Shown: positions 1 to 9,682 of the stretch, one piece after another
Layout of the letters: each line of letters starts with the position of its first letter
How positions within the stretch are numbered: position 1 is the first letter of the stretch
NCBI GenBank assembly: GCA_015657575.1
Contig: JACDQN010000508.1
Span: 1-33,598, forward strand
Length of the DNA stretch: 33,598 nucleotides
From: Sphingopyxis sp.
Lineage (GTDB): Bacteria > Pseudomonadota > Alphaproteobacteria > Sphingomonadales > Sphingomonadaceae
Direction: 5' to 3'
Translations under genes and position numbers: made by a program
The notes under the pieces: generated by a model
Told to the model about the DNA's origin: nothing
The model's input: only the letters and a program-made list of their open reading frames with translations
Database searches by the model: none

Positions 1-1078
1 AATAAAGCTCGATATCGCCGCGCGCATTTTTTCGCGACGCGACCGGGAGCATCGCCCCGACCAGCGTCGTGAACTCCGCCGCGTCGCCGGTTCGCACAAC
101 ACCGCTCAGGCGCATCGACGCGACCCGGCTGTCGGCGACGACGATCTGCGTCGCCGAATAGCGATTGAGTTCGGCCACCGCGCCCCCCACCGTCTCGTCG
201 TCGAATTCAACGAGCGACCGCCGCCAGAGCGTCTGTTTGTCGACATCGACGCTTTCGACGATCGGGGCGAGCGTGCCCACGGCGACGAATTGCTGTCCGG
301 GCGCGAGCACCGCGAGGGCCGGCGGCCTGGCTGCGGCGCTATCGCCGCCATCCTCGTCGACGCGCACCTTGCCGCGCAGCAAGGTGACCTTCAGCCGGTC
401 CTTGTCGAGCCGCACTTCGAAAATCGTGCCGAGCGCGGTGACCTTGCGTCCCGCGACGACCACCGAGAATGGCCGATCGGGCGCATGGGCGACGTCGAAA
501 AGCGCCTGCCCCCGGACCAGGCGGACGATACGCTCGCCGGCGCGATAATCGACCGCGATCTGCGTCGCGGTGTTCAGCGTGACCTTCGACCCGTCGGCAA
601 GTTCGACGATGCGCTGCTCGCCGACGGCGGTGCGATATTCGTTTGCCGCGCCCGCAACAGGAGAGGCAGGTCGCGCGCCTTGCTCGGCGAGTTGGGGCCC
701 CTGCGTGTCGGGAACACCCGGCGATCCGACGAGCAGCAACGCCGCGACGATCGACGCTGCGAGCGCACCGCCCGCCCAGGGCACCCAATGGCGCGCGGCC
801 ATGCGCCGCCCCGGCGGCCGCGCATTGATCGCAACCGGGTCACGCAACGCCTCGGCACGCAGCGCCGCAAGTTCGGGAAAGTCAGGATCCAGGCCGTCGA
901 AGACACCGATCGCCGCCGCCGCTTCGGCATAGGCTTCGGGATTGCCGGGCTCGTCCAGCCAGCGCTCGAAGGCATCATTCTCGGCCGCGTCGAGATCGCC
1001 GCGATCGAGCCGCGCCGCCCAGGCGGCCGCCCCTTTTTCCGGCGCCGCCGCGCCTCCCGCTATCAGCTTCAAGCTCAT
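1..1078 (-). CDS. FecR family anti-sigma / transmembrane sensor protein (3' end beyond window)
   Basis: Minus-frame translation from ATG at 1078: MSLKLIAGGAAAPEKGAAAWAARLDRGDLDAAENDAFERWLDEPGNPEAYAEA...ALAASIVAALLLVGSP...EYRTAVGEQRIVELADGSKVTLNTATQIAVDYRAGERIVRLVRGQALFDVAHAPDRPFSVVVAGRKVTALGTIFEVR. This is the FecR N-terminal domain, one TM and the FecR domain. Open to the window edge, so absent from the ORF track. Confidence 0.9.
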   Translation of the reverse strand, partial: MSLKLIAGGAAAPEKGAAAWAARLDRGDLDAAENDAFERWLDEPGNPEAYAEAAAAIGVFDGLDPDFPELAALRAEALRDPVAINARPPGRRMAARHWVPWAGGALAASIVAALLLVGSPGVPDTQGPQLAEQGARPASPVAGAANEYRTAVGEQRIVELADGSKVTLNTATQIAVDYRAGERIVRLVRGQALFDVAHAPDRPFSVVVAGRKVTALGTIFEVRLDKDRLKVTLLRGKVRVDEDGGDSAAARPPALAVLAPGQQFVAVGTLAPIVESVDVDKQTLWRRSLVEFDDETVGGAVAELNRYSATQIVVADSRVASMRLSGVVRTGDAAEFTTLVGAMLPVASRKNARGDIELY

Positions 1079-1623
1079 GTCTCGTCGCCCATGCCTGCCG
1101 CAATCTGCTCTACGGCGCGCTCGACATGCTTTTCAACCGCACTGACCGATATGCCGTAACGCTTTGCGATATCCTGATATTTCCATCCTTCTATTCGTCT
1201 CAGCACAAATATGATCCTGGTTCGCTCGGGCAGCGTTTGAAGTATTTCCAACACGCGCGCGAGACGCTCTCTTTTTGCCAAGACGTGCTCGGGCGAAAAA
1301 TCCACACCTGCGTGGAGCGATTCATCAAAGGGATCATGCGCATGACTGCGGCGAACGGCGGCGCGGCGCATATGGTCGGCGAAGACATTTTCGGCAACCC
1401 GATAGACATAGCCGCGGGCGTTTTCGATGCCGTCGATATCGCCGCGCTGGACCAGCCGTTCGAACACCTGCTGCACCATATCCTCCGCCGCCGCGGCATC
1501 GGGCAGGCGCCGCGAAAAAAAGCGCAGCAGTGGCTCGCGATAGGCGCGATGCAGGCTGTCGAGAGCCAAGATTTCGCGTGCCTGCACCATAGTCCGGCCG
1601 ATCCGTGTCCCATCCCCGCGCAT
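1075..1623 (-). CDS. ECF-type RNA polymerase sigma factor (FecI-like)
   Basis: 182 aa with sigma-70 region 2 (LLRFFSRRLPDAAAAEDMVQQVFERL) and region 4 (LPERTRIIFVLRRIEGWKYQDIAKRYGISVSAVEKHVERAV). The stop overlaps the FecR start by 4 bp (ATGA). Confidence 0.9.
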   Translation of the reverse strand: MRGDGTRIGRTMVQAREILALDSLHRAYREPLLRFFSRRLPDAAAAEDMVQQVFERLVQRGDIDGIENARGYVYRVAENVFADHMRRAAVRRSHAHDPFDESLHAGVDFSPEHVLAKRERLARVLEILQTLPERTRIIFVLRRIEGWKYQDIAKRYGISVSAVEKHVERAVEQIAAGMGDET

Positions 1624-1831
1624 CGATTGTCATTATGATGTCGCAATTCGGCGGCGCGTCAACCCGGCTTCGAAGGCGGGCTTTCCCACCGCGGGAAATA
1701 TAATTTCGCGTATGGGATGGGGATTTTGGCCCGCGCCGCGTCTTGGTGCTCGGACGCCGTTCCTTAAGCACCGCCGACACGGCGGCAAAGGGCGACGCGA
1801 AATCCGGCCAGACCTCGAGGGGAGCATTTAG

Positions 1832-4747
1832 ATGAAGAATTTCCGGCAATCGCAGCTTCGAATCTCCGTGTCGGCGATCGGGTTGCTTTTGGCATCGCCC
1901 GTGATCGCCCAGACGGCGTCGCAGCCCAGCGCGAACGTCGCCACCGACGTCACGCCCCCGTCGCAGCCCTGGGCACACGAACGCAGCGACGTCCCCGCGG
2001 ATCCCGCGGTGCGTTATGGCTTGCTGCCGAATGGGCTGCGGTACGCGATCCTGCACAATGCGACGCCGGCGGGGAAGGCATCGCTCTGGATCCGCGTCGA
2101 CGCGGGATCGCTGATGGAAAACGACAATCAGCTGGGGCTCGCCCACTTCATGGAGCATATGACCTTCAACGGCACCGAGGAACTTCCGGAAAATGAGCTG
2201 ATCCGCCGGCTCGAACGGCTCGGTCTGAAATTCGGTGCCGACCTGAACGCCGGCACGACGTTCGACCAGACCTTCTACCGCCTCGACATGCCGAAGAATG
2301 ACGCGGAATCGATCGACACGGGGCTTCACATCCTTCGCCAACAGGCATCGGCCGCGCTGATGGAACCCAAGCATATCGACGAGGAACGCGGCGTCATTCG
2401 CGGCGAGGAGCGCCTCCGCAACTCGCCAGCGGCGGTGATCGGCGTCAAGCAGCTCGAAATTCTGGGCGCCGGCACGCTGCTGCCCAAGCGCATGCCGATC
2501 GGCGACATGGAGATCATCCAGGCAGCACCGCGCGAACGCTTCGTCGAATATTATCAGCGCTATTATCGCCCGTCGCGCACGACCGTCGTCGCGGTCGGCG
2601 ATTTCGACGTCGATGCGATGGAGGCGAAGATCAAGGCCCAGTTCGGCGACTGGCGCCCCAAGGCACCGGACGGACCCGACCCGGATCTGGGAACCATCGT
2701 TCCGCAACAGCTGCAGACGCACGTCTATGTCGAGGGAAGCCTGAGCCCGTCGGTGTCGATCAACTGGGTGAACCCACCCAAACGTGCCGCCGATACGATT
2801 GCGAACCGACGCGACGACATCGTCAAGGGCCTCGCGCTGGCGGTGCTCAATCGCCGGCTCACCGAAACCGGGCGAACCGACAATCCGCCCTTTCTGTCGG
2901 CGCAGGGCGGCGAGAGCGAAGCCTTCCGCAGCCTCCGCATGGCGACGATTTCGGGCAGCTTCCTGCCCGGGAAATGGAAGGAAACGCTGGGCGCGATGGA
3001 TCAGGCGGTGCGGCAATTCTCCCAATATGGCGTGACCCAGGCCGAACTCGACCGCGAAATCACGTCATGGCGCACCCGCTATCAGGATGGGGTAAAATCG
3101 GCGTCGACGCGCGACAGCGTCGGATTGGCGGGGCGGATTGTCTATGCCGTGAACGACCGTGAGGTGTTCGCTTCGCCAGCTACCGCGCTGGAGATTTTCG
3201 AAGGCGCCGTGAAGGATCTGACAGCCGATAAGGTTAGCAGCGTCGCGCGGACGATCTTCGCCGGCCAGGGTCCGATCATCTCGCTGCTGTCGCCCGATCC
3301 GGTCGAGGGCGGCAATGTCGCGCTGCGCGCCGCTTATGACGATTCGGTCAAGCTGGCGGTCGCGCCGGTGAAGGCGCACGAACCGAAGAGCTGGGCCTAT
3401 ACCGACTTCGGCACCCCCGGAAAGGTGGTCGAGGTGAGCAAGCCCGACGCGCTCGGTGCGACGACCTACAGCTTTGCCAACGGCGTCAAGCTCACTGTCA
3501 AGCGGGTCGATTTCAACAAGAACCAGATTTCGGTCGGCTTGCTCACCGGCATCGGCGACCGCAACTTCTCGCCCGACAAGATCGACCCGCGCGCGACCGC
3601 GCTCGGGGCCGTCACTTCGGGCGGTCTCGGCAAGATGACGATCGACGACGTATCGCGCGCGCTCACCGGCCGGGTGATCAGCGCGGGGCTGACCTCGCTC
3701 GGCCAGCGTTTCCTGCTCTCGGGCGGTACGCGACCTGAAGATCTCCAGCTCCAGATGCAATATATGGCGGCGGTCCTGACCGACCCGGCGCTGCGCGCGA
3801 ACGAGTTCAACAAGGCGATCGCGTCGGCCCCCACCGGCTGGGCGCTCGCCAATGCGAGCCCCGACGGCGTCTTCGGATTGCAGGGTACCCCGATGATTTC
3901 GGGAGGCGACCAGCGTGTCGCCAAGGCCCCGCCCGAAGTATCGAGCCAATGGAAGCTCGAACCGCTGCGCGACGATGTCCGCAAGATGATCTCCAGCGGT
4001 CCGATTCACATCGTGATGGCGGGAGATCTCGACGTCGAAAAGGCGGTCGCGTCGGTCGCGACGACCTTCGGCGCCCTGCCGCCCCGCGCGCCGTATAATG
4101 CGGCCGCGCCGGGTGCCGACCAGCGATCGTTCGGCAAGCCGACGGCAGAGCCGGTCGTCCTCACGCACAATGGGCTGATCGACCAGTCGCTGGGCACGGT
4201 GACCTGGCAGACGACCGACCTGATCGGCGGCAACCGCAAGCTGGCGCGCGAGCTTTCGGTGCTGAGCGCCGTCTTCCAGCTGCGCGCGAACGACGTCATC
4301 CGCGAAAAGGAAGCCCTTGCCTATTCGCCGCGGGTCGGCGCCGACTATTCGGCCGATTATCGCGGCTATGGGACGTTCACGGCGTCTGCCGCAACGTCGC
4401 CCGAGCGGCTCTCGGCCTTCTATTCGGCGATCGACGCGATCGTCGCCGACCTTCGCGACAAGCCGATCGGCGACGACGAACTGCACCGCGCGCGCGCCCC
4501 GATGGTCGAACGCTTCAACCAGGCGCTGAAGACGAACGGTGGCTGGTACGGCATGCTGCTCGCGGGGGCCTATGCGCCCGAAACGATCGACGATGCCCTC
4601 GCCGAACCCGCGGTCGTCCAGGCCGTGACGCCGGCGCGGTTGCAGGAACTGGCGCGCCAGTATCTCGTCCCCGGAAAGGCGATCCGCATCTCGGTGCTGC
4701 CGAGCAAGGATGCGAAGGATGCGAAGGCGCTCGCCCGCAAGGAATAG
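1832..4747 (+). CDS. M16 family zinc metallopeptidase (insulinase/pitrilysin-like, exported)
   Basis: 971 aa with signal-like N-terminus (LRISVSAIGLLLASPVIAQ) and HxxEH zinc motif in LGLAHFMEHMTFNGT. RBS gaggggag precedes ATG 1832. Confidence 0.92.
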   Translation: MKNFRQSQLRISVSAIGLLLASPVIAQTASQPSANVATDVTPPSQPWAHERSDVPADPAVRYGLLPNGLRYAILHNATPAGKASLWIRVDAGSLMENDNQLGLAHFMEHMTFNGTEELPENELIRRLERLGLKFGADLNAGTTFDQTFYRLDMPKNDAESIDTGLHILRQQASAALMEPKHIDEERGVIRGEERLRNSPAAVIGVKQLEILGAGTLLPKRMPIGDMEIIQAAPRERFVEYYQRYYRPSRTTVVAVGDFDVDAMEAKIKAQFGDWRPKAPDGPDPDLGTIVPQQLQTHVYVEGSLSPSVSINWVNPPKRAADTIANRRDDIVKGLALAVLNRRLTETGRTDNPPFLSAQGGESEAFRSLRMATISGSFLPGKWKETLGAMDQAVRQFSQYGVTQAELDREITSWRTRYQDGVKSASTRDSVGLAGRIVYAVNDREVFASPATALEIFEGAVKDLTADKVSSVARTIFAGQGPIISLLSPDPVEGGNVALRAAYDDSVKLAVAPVKAHEPKSWAYTDFGTPGKVVEVSKPDALGATTYSFANGVKLTVKRVDFNKNQISVGLLTGIGDRNFSPDKIDPRATALGAVTSGGLGKMTIDDVSRALTGRVISAGLTSLGQRFLLSGGTRPEDLQLQMQYMAAVLTDPALRANEFNKAIASAPTGWALANASPDGVFGLQGTPMISGGDQRVAKAPPEVSSQWKLEPLRDDVRKMISSGPIHIVMAGDLDVEKAVASVATTFGALPPRAPYNAAAPGADQRSFGKPTAEPVVLTHNGLIDQSLGTVTWQTTDLIGGNRKLARELSVLSAVFQLRANDVIREKEALAYSPRVGADYSADYRGYGTFTASAATSPERLSAFYSAIDAIVADLRDKPIGDDELHRARAPMVERFNQALKTNGGWYGMLLAGAYAPETIDDALAEPAVVQAVTPARLQELARQYLVPGKAIRISVLPSKDAKDAKALARKE

Positions 4748-4758
4748 CGCCCCATAAT

Positions 4759-4788
4759 CTGCCTGCCGCGCAGCGACGCGGCAGGCAG
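4759..4788 (+). terminator. Perfect 12-bp hairpin downstream of the M16 gene (possible terminator)
   Basis: CTGCCTGCCGCG-CAGCGA-CGCGGCAGGCAG, 11 nt after the stop codon; no clear U-tract. Confidence 0.5.
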
Positions 4789-4828
4789 CCCGAAAGCAAC
4801 GCGTCCGGCCGGTGTCCGGGTACCTGCG

Positions 4829-4874
4829 ACCGACATTGCGGGCGTCCGCCCTCGCGGGGGTTCGCAATGTCGGT
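4829..4874. repeat. Inverted repeat / stem-loop, 12-bp arms
   Basis: ACCGACATTGCG (4829-4840) and CGCAATGTCGGT (4863-4874) are exact reverse complements. Confidence 0.6.
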
Positions 4875-4925
4875 TCGACGCACTCAAATGCGTGAAAGCG
4901 AAATTCACCCTATTATAGATCGGCC

Positions 4926-5078
4926 ATGTGCCGCGCGCCCGCGCTCAAACAGTCCGCGATCGAACAAGGATGCCACGCCTTCTTCTCCAAACCCTTTTAC
5001 CCCGGGCTGCGGGTCGAACGGGTGATGGACGCGCTTCCGGACGGTAGGGTCGGAACGCCTCAGCCTGCTTCGCCGTAA
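4926..5078 (+). pseudogene. Possible remnant of a response-regulator receiver domain (C-terminal part)
   Basis: Translation MCRAPALKQSAIEQGCHAFFSKPFYPGLRVERVMDALPDGRVGTPQPASP* resembles the end of a receiver domain (A..GC.aF.sKP....L...v), with no N-terminal Asp-containing portion. Confidence 0.35.
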
Positions 5079-5263
5079 AAGCCGACGACCAATCAGATGA
5101 CCGGATAGCGCGCAGCGGCGTCGATTTAATCGATGGCCACGGCGCGTCCGATTCCCTTTGCGCGGGCAAGAGTCCTTCGTAAATGCCTGAAAATGCAAAG
5201 ATTCGCGAATGCAGCCTTGCGAAGTTGTCAATCCGGCGAAGGCGCCGCTGTCCCTGGAAGTAA

Positions 5264-5285
5264 GATATAAAGAATTCTTTATATC
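5264..5285. promoter_or_regulatory. Perfect 22-bp palindrome, candidate operator upstream of the metE promoter
   Basis: GATATAAAGAATTCTTTATATC is its own reverse complement and lies 4 nt upstream of a candidate -35 box. Confidence 0.55.
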
Positions 5286-5289
5286 CATA

Positions 5290-5318
5290 TTGACAGCGCT
5301 CGGTACTTGGGCTCTACT
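5290..5318 (+). promoter_or_regulatory. Candidate sigma-70 promoter for the riboswitch-metE transcript
   Basis: TTGACA (5290-5295), 17-nt spacer, TCTACT (5313-5318), ending just before the riboswitch. Confidence 0.5.
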
Positions 5319-5324
5319 GCGAAG

Positions 5325-5547
5325 GTCGAGGTTCCCCGTCCCATACCCCAAAAGGGTCTGCGCGGCGGGGCTAAGACGGGAAGCCGGTGCCGTCCGCAAG
5401 GACGAAATCCGGCGCTGCCCCCGCAACTGTAAGCGGCGAGCAGCGGTTCCACCGCGTGCCACTGGCGTCCGCCCAAAATCATGGGCGTCGCGCCGGGAAG
5501 GCCGGAACCGATGCGACGACCTGCGAGCCAGGAGACCTGCCTCCGAC
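5325..5547 (+). ncRNA. Cobalamin (B12) riboswitch
   Basis: Conserved elements in order: ...gggaagccggtgc..., GCTGCCCCCGCAACTGTAAGCGG, GCCACTGG, GGGAAGGC, GAGCCAGGAGACCTGCC. Terminal P1 pairing gtcgagg/cctccgac. Located upstream of metE. Confidence 0.93.
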
Positions 5548-5735
5548 GCGATAACGTTCCTCGGACGGGGGTTCCTCCGGCGGACGCGCGAAACAAGCTC
5601 GTCAGGCGTCCACGCCCACGGGCTGCCTTGTGTCTTCGCGCGCCTGTCCGACCTTCCCGCCCGATTTTGAGGTGATTGGTCGATGCTCCTGATCTTGATC
5701 CAAAATGCCATCGGACCCCCTGTCCGAATGCCCGT

Positions 5736-5764
5736 GCGCGCTGCGTCGCCCTGACGTAGCGCGC
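5736..5764 (+). promoter_or_regulatory. Strong hairpin in the metE leader (candidate expression platform)
   Basis: GCGCGCTGCGTC-GCCCT-GACGTAGCGCGC: 12-bp stem with one G-U pair, between the riboswitch and the metE start. Confidence 0.45.
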
Positions 5765-5829
5765 GTCCCCTTCCCCAATCCCAACGTCAAAGACGGCTGC
5801 GCACCCGCGTACCGCCGAAGGAGAAACTC

Positions 5830-8157
5830 ATGCCTGTTACCGCCGCTAACCTCGGCTTCCCCCGCATCGGCCCGCGCCGCGAACTCAAGAAGGCCGTCGA
5901 GGCCTATTGGGCCGGCAAGATCGACAAGGCCGAACTGCTCGCCACCGCCAGGGATCTGCGCGCCGCGACCTGGGACCGGCAGAAAGCGGCCGGAATCGAC
6001 GTGATCCCCAGCAACGATTTCTCCTTCTATGATCAGGTGCTCGACACGAGCATCCTCGTCGGCGCGATTCCCGAAATCTATCGCGGGCTCGGCGACGCCA
6101 CATCGCTCGAAGTCTATTTCGCGATGGCGCGCGGCACCCGCACCGACGGGGCCGAAGAAAGTTGCGCCCACGGTCATGGAAAAGGCGGCGACGTCCCGGC
6201 GCAGGAAATGACCAAATGGTTCGACACCAACTATCATTATATGGTGCCCGAGGTCGAACCGGGCCAGGTCTTCACGCTGAACGCCGCCAAGCCCGTCGAC
6301 CAGTATAAGGAAGCGCGCGCGCTCGGCCACCAGACGCGTCCGGTCATCCTCGGTCCCGTCACCTGGCTGCTGCTGGCCAAGTCAAAGAGCGAGGGTTTCG
6401 ACCCGCTGTCGCTCCTCCCCGCATTGCTGCCCGTCTATGCCGAACTGCTTGCCAGGCTCAACGCCGCTGGCGCCGAATGGGTTCAGATCGACGAGCCCGC
6501 GCTGGTGCTCGACCTCTCGGACGATGCGCGCGCCGCCTATCGCACCGCCTATGCCGAGCTTGCGCAGGTGGAGGGCATCAAGCTGATGCTCGCCACCTAT
6601 TTCGGTAGCCTCGACGACAATCTCGACACCGCGCTCGCGCTTCCGGTCGCGGGGTTGCATGTCGACCTTGTCCGCGCGCCGCAGCAGCTCGATGCCGTCC
6701 TCGCCGGCGCGCGCGACGACCTGCTGCTCTCGCTGGGCGTCATCGACGGCCGCAATATCTGGAAGGCCGATCTCGCCGCGATCCTCGATCGCTACGAACC
6801 GGTCGCGCAGGCGCGCAGCATCCAGATCGCGCCCTCCTGCTCGCTGCTCCACACCCCGATCGACCTCGCGCTCGAAACCGCGCTCGATCCGCAAGTGAAG
6901 GACTGGCTCGCCTTCGCGGTCCAGAAGCTCGAGGAATTGTCAGTGCTGCGCCTTGGTTTGAGCGACGGCCGCTATGTCATCAGCGACGAACTGGCCGCCA
7001 ACGCCGACGCGGTGACCGCGCGCCGCAATTCGCCGCTCACCAACGACAGCGCGGTACGCAAGCGGCTCGCCAAGGCAACCGACGCCTGGGCGCGCCGCGC
7101 CGCGCCCTTCGCCGACCGGATCAAGGCGCAGCAGGCGCATCTCGGTCTACCGCCGCTCCCGACCACGACGATCGGCAGCTTCCCGCAGACCGCCGAGGTC
7201 CGCAAGGCGCGCGCCGCGCACGGCAAGGGCGAGCTCGACGATGCCGGTTACGAACAGTTCCTGCGCGAAGAGACCGCGCGCACGGTCCAGTGGCAGGAAG
7301 AGATCGGCATCGACGTCCTTGTGCATGGCGAATTCGAGCGCAACGACATGGTGCAATATTTCGGCGAGCAGCTGGCGGGCTTTGCCTTCACCAAGGCCGC
7401 CTGGGTCCAGAGCTATGGCTCGCGCTGTGTGCGTCCGCCGATCATCTATGGCGATGTCTCGCGTCCGGCACCGATGACCGTCGCCTGGTGGCAATTTAGC
7501 CAGAGCCTGACCGCGAAGCCGATGAAGGGCATGCTCACCGGCCCGGTGACGATCCTCAACTGGTCCTTCGTCCGCGACGACCAGCCGCGCGCCGACACCT
7601 GCCGCCAGATCGCGCTTGCGATCCGCGACGAGGTGCTCGACCTGGAGGCCGCGGGCGCCAAGGTCATCCAGATCGACGAAGCGGCGCTGCGCGAAGGCCT
7701 GCCGCTCCGCCGCAGGGACTGGCAGCCCTATCTCGACTGGGCGGTGGAAAGCTTCCGCATCTCGGCGGGCGGGGTCGCCAACGCGACGCAGATCCACACC
7801 CATATGTGCTATTCGGAGTTCAACGAAATCATCACGTCGATCGGCGCGATGGACGCCGACGTCATCTCGATCGAGACCTCGCGCTCGAAGATGGAGCTGC
7901 TCGACGCCTTCGTCGACTATAAATATCCCAACGAGATCGGCCCGGGCGTCTACGACATCCACAGCCCGCGCATCCCCTCGACCGCCGAGATGAAGCAATT
8001 GCTGCTCAAGGCCGGCGAACGGCTCTCGGCGGGCCAGCTCTGGGTCAATCCCGACTGCGGTCTCAAGACCCGCAAGTGGGAGGATGTGCGGCCGGCGCTG
8101 ATCAACATGGTCGAAGCCGCGAAGGGTGCCCGGGCGGCGCTCGTTCAGCCTGCCTGA
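5830..8157 (+). CDS. metE: Cobalamin-independent methionine synthase (5-methyltetrahydropteroyltriglutamate-homocysteine S-methyltransferase)
   Basis: 775 aa; N-terminal LGFPRIGPRRELKKAVEAYW, QEMTKWFDTNYHYMVPE, C-terminal TTTIGSFPQTAEVR, MLTGPVTILNWSFVRDD, QIDEAALREGLPLRR, HTHMCYSEFNEI, VNPDCGLKTRKW. RBS aaggaga. Confidence 0.98.
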   Translation: MPVTAANLGFPRIGPRRELKKAVEAYWAGKIDKAELLATARDLRAATWDRQKAAGIDVIPSNDFSFYDQVLDTSILVGAIPEIYRGLGDATSLEVYFAMARGTRTDGAEESCAHGHGKGGDVPAQEMTKWFDTNYHYMVPEVEPGQVFTLNAAKPVDQYKEARALGHQTRPVILGPVTWLLLAKSKSEGFDPLSLLPALLPVYAELLARLNAAGAEWVQIDEPALVLDLSDDARAAYRTAYAELAQVEGIKLMLATYFGSLDDNLDTALALPVAGLHVDLVRAPQQLDAVLAGARDDLLLSLGVIDGRNIWKADLAAILDRYEPVAQARSIQIAPSCSLLHTPIDLALETALDPQVKDWLAFAVQKLEELSVLRLGLSDGRYVISDELAANADAVTARRNSPLTNDSAVRKRLAKATDAWARRAAPFADRIKAQQAHLGLPPLPTTTIGSFPQTAEVRKARAAHGKGELDDAGYEQFLREETARTVQWQEEIGIDVLVHGEFERNDMVQYFGEQLAGFAFTKAAWVQSYGSRCVRPPIIYGDVSRPAPMTVAWWQFSQSLTAKPMKGMLTGPVTILNWSFVRDDQPRADTCRQIALAIRDEVLDLEAAGAKVIQIDEAALREGLPLRRRDWQPYLDWAVESFRISAGGVANATQIHTHMCYSEFNEIITSIGAMDADVISIETSRSKMELLDAFVDYKYPNEIGPGVYDIHSPRIPSTAEMKQLLLKAGERLSAGQLWVNPDCGLKTRKWEDVRPALINMVEAAKGARAALVQPA

Positions 8158-8166
8158 CCTTCAGGA

Positions 8167-8197
8167 GAGGGAGCGCGATCTCGCGCTGCGCTCCCTC
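8167..8197. terminator. Hairpin between the convergent metE and oxidase genes
   Basis: GAGGGAGCGC (8167-8176) and GCGCTCCCTC (8188-8197); no strong U-tract. Confidence 0.45.
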
Positions 8198-8232
8198 GCG
8201 CTCTGTGCCCGATCGTGTCGAGGCCGTCCTTG

Positions 8233-9682
8233 TCAACGGGGCCCGGCAAGGGAGGCGGATCCCTTGAAGATGGTATCGGGATCGTAGCGCCGCTTCAGAG
8301 TGTCGAGCCGCGCCGCCGCCTCCCCGAAATAGGAGGCCATCGGGTCGGCAAGATCCTTTTCCGCATAACCGGCATAGATGCGGCCGTTTGCATGAGGGTG
8401 CAGGATCTTGCGGCAATCATCGACCCAGGCCTGCATCGATGCCCGAACGGCCGGCGGCGGGTTCCGGCCGGTGAGGCTATTGTATCGCAGCAGCATGTGC
8501 GCCTGGCGATGGGAAAAACAGCTGCCAGGATTGGACCGCGCATAGGTGCCGCCCCAGGGGATGCATTCGATCTCGCGCGCCTGCAACGCGGTGCGATCGG
8601 CCTGGATGCGTTCAACCAGCTCCGTGATCGCCTCCGCCGGTATCGGCGCGTCGAAAAATTGCGATCGCTGCGCCAAGAGGGCCGTACCCGTATAGGGACG
8701 TGACGGCAGCCAGGCGGCCTCGTCGCGATAGGTCCGCGCGCCGCAGGCATAAAGCGGCATGGTTTGGGCGGGCTTGGCCGCAACATCGATGCGACCGGCG
8801 AAAGGACCGAAATGCCTCGCCATGGTTTGGAGCAGCGCGTCGATGCCGTCGTCGCCCTGGCCGGTATCGAGGACGACGCCATAGCATCGCACGAAACAGG
8901 CATCGTCAGGGTCCTCGGGCGCCATCAAGCTGATCTGGACCGAAACGGCGGGGTCCGCGGCGGGCGCGTAATTTTGCCAGAGCGCAAAAATCTCCCCCGC
9001 CTGCGCGATCGGCCACGCGCCGTCGATGGCGACCCCCGAACGGGGCGGCGACGCGTCAAAACGAAGCTGGGTCACGATGCCGAAGCCCAGGGGACGCGCC
9101 GGTTATGGCCCACAGGAGATCGGCATGCCGATCGGCGCGGCACTCCAAAATCCGGCCATCGGCCAGCAGGACATGCGCGGCGGAAACGCGGTCGGACAAC
9201 AGCCCCTGCGATCGTCCGGTCAGCCCGAATCCGCCGACCAGCGACAGACCGCCGAGCGCCACCAGCGGGCATCCGCCGACGGGCAAGGTCATATTCGCGT
9301 TCAGCAGGGTGGCGATGGCGTCGCCGGACAGCACGCCCGGTCCGGCCACGACCTGCCGACCTTCACCGATTTCGAGACTGTTCACGCCCGCGCAATCGAG
9401 GATGACCTCGCCGCGATTGGACAGATCGGCAAAACAATGCCCGCCGCTGCGCACCGAAAAGGAAACCCCCTTGTCGCGCACGAATTCGAACGCCCGGACG
9501 ATATCCTGCTGGGTCCGGCAGGCGATCAACAGCTCTGGAAGGGGCAAGGGCCATGTCGCGGCATGCTGTTTGTTGGCGAGCGCGATGTCGTCTTCGTCGC
9601 GCCCGATGCACCGGCCGGAAAAGCTTCGGCCGAGCACGCGCCTGGCATCGGCGGCAAGGGCGGAACGGTGGATCCCGGTCAT
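8233..9682 (-). CDS. FAD-linked oxidase, berberine-bridge-enzyme-like (PCMH-type FAD domain plus BBE C-terminus), apparently frameshifted near 9080-9095
   Basis: ORF 9056..9682(-) has VSFSVRSGGHCFADLS and LPVGGCPLVALGGLSLVGGFG. ORF 8233..9075(-) has YNSLTG...ARLDTLKRRYDPDTIFKGSASL. At the junction LLWAITGASPG is followed in the shifted frame by GFGIVTQLRF, restoring the family consensus. The ATG at 9682 overlaps the ABC transporter stop (ATGA). Confidence 0.85.

Noticed and set aside
1334-3025. 563-aa minus-strand ORF crossing the sigma factor and M16 gene
   Set aside because: Overlaps two confidently identified genes in other frames; no motifs.
3065-4867. 600-aa minus-strand ORF opposite the M16 peptidase
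   Set aside because: Antisense low-complexity translation; no domain evidence.
4905-5711. 268-aa minus-strand ORF over the riboswitch region
   Set aside because: Overlaps the conserved cobalamin riboswitch; translation looks non-coding.
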